From: Fidelibacterota bacterium
GTDB lineage: Bacteria > Fidelibacterota > UBA8477 > JABMPR01
Assembly (NCBI GenBank): GCA_016845065.1
Contig: JAERTG010000067.1
Span: forward strand, 1 to 62,500
Length of the DNA: 62,500 nucleotides
Direction of reading: 5' to 3'
Every line of letters starts with the position of its first letter. Within the stretch, counting starts at the first letter, position 1. Below are positions 55,172-62,500 of this stretch, piece by piece. Under the pieces are notes generated by a model, which did not search any database, was not told where the DNA came from, and saw only the letters and a list, made by a program, of their open reading frames with translations. The translations under genes and the position numbers were made by a program.

Positions 55172-58024
55172 ATGAAATCGCTAGTTAAAGTTTTAATGAT
55201 TACCATCCTGGCCTGGTCAGCATTTGCTGGTACCATTGAAGGACTCAATCACACAAACAATCAGTTAATGATTCAGGGCACTCATCATGATGCAATTGGT
55301 GCAATTCAAGATCATGAACCCGGTGCATTGAGAGATCTTAGAAATGGTGATTTTGCTCTGGCCTGTCAAGATGAAAACCAGAGTCTTATTACAAATATGT
55401 TGAATTACATGTATTCTCCAGTGATTACACTTCCTGCAGGAAATACAGTATTCTTTGACTTTTTTATCCGTGGAAATTTCACCGATCCCGATGCTTTCCC
55501 AGATGTGGATTATTGGGGTTGCGAGGTTTCACCAGATGGTGGGACAACCTGGTTTGCCATTTCTAATCCTTATGGCGATCCAAATGGTAGCAATTATGTA
55601 TATACAGATGCTCCTGGCGATTGGAGTAGTTTTGTACAAAGCTATACTGTTGATGGACTTTTGAATGATTATGCAGGTAACGACGTGCAGTTTCGCTGGT
55701 ATATGCAAACAGATGGTGATACGCCAAGTGGAGAGGGAATCTTCATTGATGACATCAGCGTTGATGTAGATGGCGCATCTGTTTTCTTTGCTGATTTTGA
55801 AGATGAAGATTTAACAGGTTGGGTATCCGTTGATGGTACCGCAGAACCTGCTCACTTTCACCAAACCACTGTAGGTGCCTTTGAAGGTCAATCCTGGGCT
55901 ATGAATGATCCTGACCTTGGTACAGCTGGTGGATATGAGGACCATTGGTATCAAGTGTTGGATTCACCACCACTGACCTTGCCTGTTGAACAGGTTAATA
56001 CGGTCACTTTCAAGCAGAATAGAAATGTTGAAGATCCTGCAGGTGCAACCACTCCATACGATGGTTGGGATGGTATGAATGTCAGAATTTCATCTGATGG
56101 TGGCGGTACCTGGGAAGTATTGAACGATGTTACTCCAGCTTACAATGCTTCTTCATTATATAGTTTTGGTTCTGAGTTTGGTGAAGGTCCCGGTATGGGA
56201 GGTTGGGGTGGAGCTTCTGCTGGTTGGGAAGATGTAACCGTTACGATTCCCCCTAGTTATCAGAATCTTGAAGTAATTATTCGATTTGCTTTTGCATCAG
56301 ATCCTTCATATAGCACCGCTCAGAGCGCTGGTATGTTTGGTTGGATCATTGACAATATCGATATTGCTGGTGTTGTCCTTAATGATGGTGAAACCAGCGA
56401 AGGTTGGGTTGCAGCTTCCAATGTGCCAATTGCTGGTGATCTGTGGCATCTGGCTTTTGTAGGCTCCCTACCTGTTCCTGGTGGTTTGGCTACTGATGCA
56501 GGAGATTCACAGGTAACAGTATCATGGGCTGATCTCAATGAATCACAGGAAATTACCTTTGCCTGGGGTGATGAGACCATGGAATCCTTTATCTCAAGTT
56601 CAGTACCATGGATTGGTGGTGAAGTTGTTGGTTCTGCCTGGGCATCTCACTACAATGCAGCTCAAACAACAACCTTGACAACTTTCTCTTATATCCTGAG
56701 TAGCGGAAATGATACCAATCCTGGTTCAATATTACCAATTATTGTTACGGTCTGGGATGGTGCTTCACAAATTATATATGAGAGTGATCCAGTTACCGCT
56801 GCAGCAATGGATGAACTACAGGTCTTTGACCTGAGTGCTGCCAATATTACTGTCCAAGGTGGATTTTATGTTGGATGGGCTTATACAGACACTCTAGCAC
56901 CTTTTGTAGCGCTTGATTCAGATAGTGAATACGAAGGTGAAGCCTATGGATGGCATCCTGAAGGTACCATGCTTTCGCTAACAGGCACTGGTATGGATGG
57001 AAATTATGCCCTCTATGCAACTGGAATTACAACTTCAGAAGGTGGTTTTACGTATAATGTATATCGTAGGACTGCTGGAGGTTCCTTTGGCTTGCCCCTG
57101 AACGCAGCTCCGCTCAGTGTGCCCATGTACACTGACAATACTGCTGAAAATGGTGTTATGTATTACTATGCCGTCTCCGCTATTTCTGATGGTATGGAAG
57201 GACCTCTTTCTGATGAAGTAACAGCAATGCCTGAATCACAGTCTGTTATCGAAATCGCTTATGATGATGGCACAGCCGAATTTGGATTTAACATCAACTC
57301 TGGAAACTACCAGGCTGTTAAATTCACACCCCCAGGATATCCAACACTTCTAAAACGTATCAAGGTTTTCATTAATGATACGGAAGCTTCACCATTCATC
57401 GCCAAGGTATGGGATGATAATGGTGCTGGTGAAACCCCTAATACAGAAATGGCACTTTATGGCTGGAGTTTCCCTGTACCAGGTTGGAATTCAATGGATG
57501 TCACTGCAGATTCTATCTGGATTACCGGTGGATCAGTCTACTTCGGTATCAAAGAATTGCCTGGAACAGCTTCAATCGGTGCAGATACTGATGGTGGCTA
57601 TGCTGGCAACTCTTACTATGGTCTTACTGAGGACGATGGGACTATCACCTGGGACAATATGTCTGGATTAGGTCTTGAATATAACTTGATGTTCAGGATG
57701 GATGTTGATACTGCCTTTATCCAGGTTGGAATTGAAGAATTTAGTCAGGGTGTTCTGCCAACTACTTATAGTCTGGAACAGAATTATCCCAACCCCTTCA
57801 ATCCCAGTACTGAGATTTCCTATACGCTTCCTGAATCTGGGAATGTTGAGTTAAAGGTTTTCGATCTCAGCGGTAAGCAGGTGGATGTTCTGGTACAAGA
57901 ACACCAGAACGCAGGTTCATATAGACTCAATATTGATGGATCTCATATGAGCTCAGGTATTTACATTTACACTTTGAATACCGGCAATGTACATCTCACA
58001 AGAAAGATGATCTTGCTCAAATAG
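55172..58024 (+). CDS. Exported multidomain protein with T9SS sorting domain (module B cargo)
   Basis: The 950-residue protein has a signal peptide (MKSLVKVLMITILAWSAFAG). Two MAM/immune-inhibitor-A-like jellyroll segments follow (about 80-200 ending GIFIDDISVD, and 205-410 ending GWIIDNIDI). Fn3-like stretches come next (SQVTVSWADLNESQEI; FTYNVYRRTAGGSFG; NGVMYYYAVSAISDG), then a further beta-rich domain (720-860). The C-terminus is a T9SS type A domain, LEQNYPNPFNPSTEISY to RKMILLK. Jellyrolls of this kind bind carbohydrate or protein in other secreted proteins. No catalytic motif is seen. AAAGGGAAAAAAG precedes the ATG, and a terminator follows. Confidence 0.83.
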   Translation: MKSLVKVLMITILAWSAFAGTIEGLNHTNNQLMIQGTHHDAIGAIQDHEPGALRDLRNGDFALACQDENQSLITNMLNYMYSPVITLPAGNTVFFDFFIRGNFTDPDAFPDVDYWGCEVSPDGGTTWFAISNPYGDPNGSNYVYTDAPGDWSSFVQSYTVDGLLNDYAGNDVQFRWYMQTDGDTPSGEGIFIDDISVDVDGASVFFADFEDEDLTGWVSVDGTAEPAHFHQTTVGAFEGQSWAMNDPDLGTAGGYEDHWYQVLDSPPLTLPVEQVNTVTFKQNRNVEDPAGATTPYDGWDGMNVRISSDGGGTWEVLNDVTPAYNASSLYSFGSEFGEGPGMGGWGGASAGWEDVTVTIPPSYQNLEVIIRFAFASDPSYSTAQSAGMFGWIIDNIDIAGVVLNDGETSEGWVAASNVPIAGDLWHLAFVGSLPVPGGLATDAGDSQVTVSWADLNESQEITFAWGDETMESFISSSVPWIGGEVVGSAWASHYNAAQTTTLTTFSYILSSGNDTNPGSILPIIVTVWDGASQIIYESDPVTAAAMDELQVFDLSAANITVQGGFYVGWAYTDTLAPFVALDSDSEYEGEAYGWHPEGTMLSLTGTGMDGNYALYATGITTSEGGFTYNVYRRTAGGSFGLPLNAAPLSVPMYTDNTAENGVMYYYAVSAISDGMEGPLSDEVTAMPESQSVIEIAYDDGTAEFGFNINSGNYQAVKFTPPGYPTLLKRIKVFINDTEASPFIAKVWDDNGAGETPNTEMALYGWSFPVPGWNSMDVTADSIWITGGSVYFGIKELPGTASIGADTDGGYAGNSYYGLTEDDGTITWDNMSGLGLEYNLMFRMDVDTAFIQVGIEEFSQGVLPTTYSLEQNYPNPFNPSTEISYTLPESGNVELKVFDLSGKQVDVLVQEHQNAGSYRLNIDGSHMSSGIYIYTLNTGNVHLTRKMILLK

Positions 58025-58043
58025 TAAAATATAGTCAAAGATG

Positions 58044-58085
58044 AAACGAGCTGAAGATCCAGGATCGGAATTTCAGCTCGTTTTG
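58044..58085 (+). terminator. Rho-independent terminator ending module B
   Basis: AAACGAGCTGAA (58044-58055) pairs perfectly with TTCAGCTCGTTT (58072-58083) across a 16-base loop, followed by TTGTTTATT. Confidence 0.85.
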
Positions 58086-58108
58086 TTTATTGGGGGATAA
58101 GGAAAAGC

Positions 58109-61100
58109 ATGAAAAAATTTATAATCACTAATTTACTACTCATGGTATCGCTGGTTTTTGCGGCATCCCCTGAAAAGGCAGCTTATTATGGAGATCGTTT
58201 TCTTATCTGTCTGCAACCAGATATTGCCATCGACCAGATCGATTCTAAGGGTGATGTCCCAGTAACTGGAATATCAAGCTTGGATAGACTTCTATCGTTA
58301 CGGGAAGTTGTGGTCATGGAACAATACATTCCCGGCTCCACACCTGACGATATGGATGGAGATATCATTCTGTCAAACGTATATCGGTTGACCCTGGTTT
58401 CAGGACGAAGTGACCTTGACCAAATAATTACCAACTTTCATGCTGATCCGAATGTACTGTATGCGGAGCGTGAGGTGATATATCGTCTTCAATATACTCC
58501 CAATGATTCACGATTCGGAAATCAGTGGTATCTTCCCAAGATAAGTGCCCCGGATGCCTGGGAATTGTTTGATATTGCCGGTGGAGATTTGCCAGGCAGT
58601 AGAAATGTTGTACTGGCAAGTGTTGATACAGGTGTTCAGTATACGCATCCTGACCTGAAGAATCGGATTTGGATCAATCAGGCTGAAGTTCCTCCTGCCA
58701 TATTTGCAGCAGTAGATTCAAACTCTGATGGAGTGGTTACTGTTGAAGAAGTAACTGCTTATCTGACAGACTATGATGGCAATGGTACCACAAACCTTCA
58801 AGATGCCCTGCATGTCACATCTCCATTTATGGATGGTGTCGATGGAGATGATTGGGATAATAACAGCGGAACTTATATAGATGATTTGCTAGGCTGGGAT
58901 GTCGCAGGTGCTACAACTGGTCCCGATCCGGACAATAATCCCATTGGCAATACTACTGGTCCAATGTCCTCTGATTCTAAAATGCATGGAACACACGTTG
59001 CAGGGGTTTTAGCTGCTCAGACAAACAATGCAACAGGCATGGCCAGTGTCATATTTAACGGATCAATTATGTCAGTTAAATGCCTTGTAGATAACGATGA
59101 AGAGGGGTTGGTACATAATTCCACGACTGCTGTTTTGTACGCTGCCAAAGCTGGTGCAGATGTTATCAATATGTCCTATGGTGGCATGGGCTATAGTGGT
59201 ACTGATCAGGCTGCAATGAACCTTTCATATGACACATATGGTGCAGTGCTGGTTTCCTCAGCTGGAAATGATAATAGCAGTGATAATTTTTATCCTTCAG
59301 GCTATGATAATGTTGTTTCTGTAGCAGCCACAACATCTAATGATCTAAAGGCTAGTTTTTCTAACTACGGTTCTACCATAGATATCAGTGCGCCTGGTGT
59401 GAATATACTTAGTACTGTTTATACAACTGCTGGTTCCTACCAGTCATGGCCAGGAACCTCAATGGCTTCCCCGATTGTAGCCTCCTGCATTGGGCTGCTA
59501 AAAGCAACCCACCCAGAAGCATCAAATGATTGGCTAGTTGACAACCTCCTTTCAAGTACAGACACAATAGATCATGTTAATCCAAACTATGTAGGTCAGT
59601 TAGGAACTGGACGGGTCAATATTTTTGCCTCCATCGCTCGTCTAACCTCTCCACAATTGTCCTACAATTCATATAGTTTGTCACTGACAAATGACAATGG
59701 AGATGGGCTACTTTCACCTGGTGAATCGGCACTGATGCGAATAAACCTGTTCAATAGTACAGGTTGGCTCGATGCAATAGGTGTGACTGCCGTGCTTCGT
59801 AGTGGCACCGAATACGTAACAGTCACGGATAGTACTGCCAGTTATGGCGACATTAATAATGGCAATATCGGTGTGAACATTCAGGATCGATATGCTTTTT
59901 CTGTCGCTGAGGATTCACCCTCGGGACTGCTGCCAATGGAACTCGTGGTAAGTTCTGACCTGGGTTCGAATGACCCCTATAGCGTCACTTTAGAATTTAG
60001 TTTGGATGTGAGTATCTGGCAGACCAATTTCCCTATCGCATCCAGCATTATTAAGGGTGGCAATGCTGTTGTAGACCTTGATGGTGACGGTAGTAATGAA
60101 ATTATTTATTCTGCCTATGATAGTCTTCTTCATGCCATAAACGCTAATGGAAGTGAGATAAATGGCTTCCCGGTATCGCTTGGATATTTAGCTGAGGCAA
60201 CTCCTTCAGTTGGCGATATCGACAATGATGGTGATCTTGAGGTAGTAGTTGGTGGCCTTGATAGAAACCTTTATGTCGTTCAGCATGATGGTAGTGCTGA
60301 AACCATTTACGAAGCTCCAGGCTTCATGCTTGCACCAGCAAGTTTATATGATTTTGATGGTGACGGTGATCTTGAAATCGTCACTGTTTCTTATAATGAT
60401 GAATTAGCAGTCATGCATCATGATGGTACAGCATTAGCAAATTTTCCAATGACGCTGGATGGGAACATGACTGTAGGTGCCGCCATAGGTGATATCGATG
60501 GTGACGGTAGTGTCAATATCGTTGTAGGTACTTGGGGTGATCGTCTCCATGCCATTAACCTTGATGGTACTGAGGTGGCCGGATTCCCTGTAATCATCCC
60601 AGACAGAGTGAGATCGGCACCCATCCTGGCCAATATTGATGGTAGCACTGATGGTTCACTTGAAATTCTCTTTGGAAGTGATGATAATAAGCTGCATGCC
60701 TATGATGGTGGTGGTAATGAAATGTGGTTTGTCAGTAGTTCCGCACAGAATATCCAGGCCGATCCATCTGTTACTGATATGGATGGAGATGGAGACCTGG
60801 AGATCATTGTTGGTGGATTAGACCGACTGATCTATGCTGTCGATCATACCGGTACATTTCTTGAAGGTTGGCCTGTGGGTACTGGTGGTGCCATATATAG
60901 CTCACCTGCTATTGCGGATATAGATGGCGACGGTCTCGCAGAAGTGTTTATAGGCTCGAATGATCGTTACCTCTACGGACTCAATCTGGATGGTACGAGT
61001 ATAGGTGGGTTCCCCGTGGAGAATAGTGGTAATATTCAGGGTAACCCAACAGTAGCTGACTTGGATGGTGACGGTGATATGGAAATTGTTGTAGGTTCAG

Positions 61101-61510
61101 ACGACAACCTGTTGGTGATGGATATTTCAAGTAGTGGTGAAACCGCCACCTATTGGCCCACACACCGAGGCAATTTACATAGGACGGGAGTTGAGCTTAT
61201 TACAGTGGATATTGAGGATTATCGTAGTTTGCCTACCGTACATACCCTCTATGCTAACTTTCCCAATCCTTTCAACCCTTCAACATCAATTTCCTTTGAC
61301 ATTGGTGAATCTACCTACGTTTCACTTCAGATCCTTGATATCAGGGGCAGGGTGGTGGACGAGTTGATTTCAGATAGGATGACTAGCGGAAACTATCGTG
61401 TGAAATGGGATGGAGAGCTACGAGGAAGACCTGCTGATGCAGGAGTATACTTCTACCGTCTGACGACTCAGAATAGTGTTCTCGTTCGAAAGATGACCCT
61501 TCTGAAATAG
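58109..61510 (+). CDS. Subtilisin-like serine protease with FG-GAP repeats and T9SS sorting domain
   Basis: The 1133-residue protein has a signal peptide (to VFAA), a propeptide-like region to about 130, and an S8 peptidase domain with Asp173 (SVDTGVQ), His293 (HGTHVAG) and Ser451 (GTSMASP). All three triad residues are intact. A calcium-binding-like insertion (NSDGVVTVEEVTAYLTDYDG) lies between Asp and His. Residues about 640-1030 are FG-GAP/VCBS-type repeats (DIDNDGDLEVVVGG, DMDGDGDLEIIVGG, DIDGDGLAEVFIGS, DLDGDGDMEIVVGS) that would fold as a propeller. The T9SS domain is NFPNPFNPSTSISF to KMTLLK. It is a likely surface protease that processes or degrades extracellular protein; monocistronic. 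Confidence 0.92.
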   Translation: MKKFIITNLLLMVSLVFAASPEKAAYYGDRFLICLQPDIAIDQIDSKGDVPVTGISSLDRLLSLREVVVMEQYIPGSTPDDMDGDIILSNVYRLTLVSGRSDLDQIITNFHADPNVLYAEREVIYRLQYTPNDSRFGNQWYLPKISAPDAWELFDIAGGDLPGSRNVVLASVDTGVQYTHPDLKNRIWINQAEVPPAIFAAVDSNSDGVVTVEEVTAYLTDYDGNGTTNLQDALHVTSPFMDGVDGDDWDNNSGTYIDDLLGWDVAGATTGPDPDNNPIGNTTGPMSSDSKMHGTHVAGVLAAQTNNATGMASVIFNGSIMSVKCLVDNDEEGLVHNSTTAVLYAAKAGADVINMSYGGMGYSGTDQAAMNLSYDTYGAVLVSSAGNDNSSDNFYPSGYDNVVSVAATTSNDLKASFSNYGSTIDISAPGVNILSTVYTTAGSYQSWPGTSMASPIVASCIGLLKATHPEASNDWLVDNLLSSTDTIDHVNPNYVGQLGTGRVNIFASIARLTSPQLSYNSYSLSLTNDNGDGLLSPGESALMRINLFNSTGWLDAIGVTAVLRSGTEYVTVTDSTASYGDINNGNIGVNIQDRYAFSVAEDSPSGLLPMELVVSSDLGSNDPYSVTLEFSLDVSIWQTNFPIASSIIKGGNAVVDLDGDGSNEIIYSAYDSLLHAINANGSEINGFPVSLGYLAEATPSVGDIDNDGDLEVVVGGLDRNLYVVQHDGSAETIYEAPGFMLAPASLYDFDGDGDLEIVTVSYNDELAVMHHDGTALANFPMTLDGNMTVGAAIGDIDGDGSVNIVVGTWGDRLHAINLDGTEVAGFPVIIPDRVRSAPILANIDGSTDGSLEILFGSDDNKLHAYDGGGNEMWFVSSSAQNIQADPSVTDMDGDGDLEIIVGGLDRLIYAVDHTGTFLEGWPVGTGGAIYSSPAIADIDGDGLAEVFIGSNDRYLYGLNLDGTSIGGFPVENSGNIQGNPTVADLDGDGDMEIVVGSDDNLLVMDISSSGETATYWPTHRGNLHRTGVELITVDIEDYRSLPTVHTLYANFPNPFNPSTSISFDIGESTYVSLQILDIRGRVVDELISDRMTSGNYRVKWDGELRGRPADAGVYFYRLTTQNSVLVRKMTLLK

Positions 61511-61548
61511 CGAGCAATCCTGCCAGATAATATTGGCACAATATGACT

Positions 61549-61584
61549 AAAAGGGGAGTCTGGATTCAGGCTCCCCTTTTGTTG
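61549..61584 (+). terminator. Rho-independent terminator
   Basis: AAAAGGGGAG (61549-61558) pairs with CTCCCCTTTT (61571-61580), extended inward by four further pairs around loop GATT. Confidence 0.92.
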
Positions 61585-62233
61585 TATATAGATCGGGATT
61601 TGAGCTGGATATTGCTTGGTATTAACAAAGACTCTATCGGTCCTCATTCTGCTGTCTTAAGAAGGCAGTAATTATTCTTATCCCTACTAATACTGGGATG
61701 AATAGATTTCATGTACAAGGGGGTCATTGTGAATAGGATATTGCCCTGTAATGGTCGTGAAATGACTATATGCCGTTTGAGGCAATTTACATTCAACGGT
61801 ATTAGCTACATTTAAAAACCATATAAGCATATAGTTTTCAATATATTATGATGTATGTGAGTCTTGTTGTTTCAGGGTTGGATGTCAGGGATGGAGAAGT
61901 ATTAGTGATTATTTTGAGATAATTTACAAATAATTGTTGTGAAGAGGTGGTATGCAGATTATTATCGCGCCGCTTTATGACAGGAGACGGGTATCAGGTG
62001 GCAAAACAGCCTCAATTTTTTTAATAAAAGTTGAACTTTAGTGTTGTTGAGGCATAGGTACTCAAGTATATTTGCGAGCTTTCGAAAATGAGAGCGGAGA
62101 AAGCAAATATTTCTCCTTGATATTTGAAAATTGGGTATGCACGGTCTAGGTCAATATGAGGTATCTCATTTGACGATACCGACAATTACAATGAGTTAAA
62201 AATAGTAAAATGAAATAGAGTCATAAACAAACT
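61585..62233 (+). promoter_or_regulatory. Gene-free leader of the ribosomal RNA operon
   Basis: No coding frame or tRNA is visible. Promoter-like hexamers include TTGAAC (62031) with ATAGGT 17 bases on, and TTGACG (62170), but none is compelling. CAAATAT (62105-62111) and ATATTTG (62121-62127) form a small hairpin. The overlapping TGATATTTGAAAA resembles boxA antitermination elements of rRNA leaders. Confidence 0.5.
61815..61838. repeat. Inverted repeat in the rRNA leader
   Basis: AAAACCATAT (61815-61824) and ATATAGTTTT (61829-61838) are inverted copies with one mismatch around AAGC. Possible protein-binding site or AT-rich upstream element. Confidence 0.5.
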
Positions 62234-62500
62234 ACAATGGAGAGTTTGATCCTGGCTCAGGACGAACGCTGGCGGCGTGCTTAACACATGCAAGTCTAAG
62301 GAGAACGAATTCTTCGGAATTTTATTAAACTGGCGAACGGGTGAGTAACGCGTAGACAACTTGCCCAGAGATTTGGGATAACACCGAGAAATTGGTGCTA
62401 ATACCGAATAATATCACTTTGACCTCGGTCTTTGTGATCAAAGGTGGCTTCGGCTACCGTCTTTGGATGGGTCTGCGTCTGATTAGCTAGTTGGTGAGGT
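62234..62500 (+). rRNA. rrs: 16S ribosomal RNA, 5' part (runs off the window)
   Basis: AGAGTTTGATCCTGGCTCAG (62241-62260) is the universal bacterial 16S 5' primer site, position 8 in E. coli numbering, which puts the mature 5' end near 62234. It is followed by GACGAACGCTGGCGGCGTGC, ACACATGCAAGTC, GGCGAACGGGTGAGTAACGC and ACTAGTTGG-type helix sequence up to the window edge. About one sixth of the gene is present. The sequence reads as intact and can be used for taxonomic placement. Confidence 0.98.

Noticed and set aside
61511..61560. Possible sigma-54 promoter at TTGGCACAATATG
   Set aside because: The GG-N10-GC spacing of -24/-12 elements is not met, and the site lies in the terminator region of the protease gene.
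1..62500. CRISPR arrays, insertion sequences, prophage genes, attachment sites and tRNA genes
   Set aside because: I saw no regularly spaced direct repeats, transposase or integrase-like proteins, or tRNA-like cloverleaf sequence in the window.

Overview
The window looks like chromosomal DNA of a Gram-negative (diderm) bacterium of the Fibrobacteres-Chlorobi-Bacteroidetes side of the tree, most likely Candidatus Marinimicrobia (SAR406) or a close relative. The signs are: many exported proteins ending in a type IX secretion (T9SS)-type C-terminal domain with the NYPNPFNP signature; TonB-dependent receptors with an N-terminal carboxypeptidase-regulatory-like domain; PorV/UPF0164-type outer-membrane proteins; and LptB/LptC, which imply lipopolysaccharide. 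The first 267 bases of a 16S rRNA gene close the window and would settle the taxonomy by comparison. I ran no database search.

Layout. 1-3430: tail of a formylglycine-generating-enzyme-like protein, then a 16-repeat SBBP beta-propeller T9SS cargo. 3627-7242: a tiny basic protein coupled to an M19 dipeptidase, a TerB-like/DUF2652 pair, then on the minus strand an Rrf2-type Fe-S regulator, a cupin and YecH, with a strong operator-like palindrome upstream. 7354-13991: a cation-chloride-cotransporter-like permease with a small membrane protein, a TonB-dependent receptor and an orphan histidine kinase. 14008-29327 is mostly housekeeping: metH, lptC-lptB-rpoN, a NodIJ-like ABC exporter, a TrpR-family regulator with trpB2, a LOG-family protein, anmK, and the proteostasis run tig-clpP-clpX.

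29765-61510 is the accessory heart of the window. A four-part module occurs twice: TonB-dependent receptor, very large exported protein with a divergent PNPY-type C-terminal domain, PorV-like outer-membrane protein, and a cargo with the canonical YPNPFNP domain (29765-39686 and 46947-58024). Between the copies lie a solitary paralogue of the first large protein, an spmA/spmB pair with a coupled 49-residue membrane protein, and an Asp-box (BNR) cargo. After the second copy comes a subtilisin-like protease with FG-GAP repeats and a T9SS domain. Asp/Asn-rich calcium-loop-like motifs recur in receptors, large proteins and one PorV-like protein. I infer that each module is a surface assembly with its own receptor and its own PorV-type shuttle. 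This is the best candidate for an undescribed system here.

From 61581 to 62233 there is no gene, only the leader of the ribosomal RNA operon. Rho-independent terminators are clear after several exported-protein genes. Many start codons were moved inward from the longest open frame because a Shine-Dalgarno sequence and a signal peptide point to an internal ATG.
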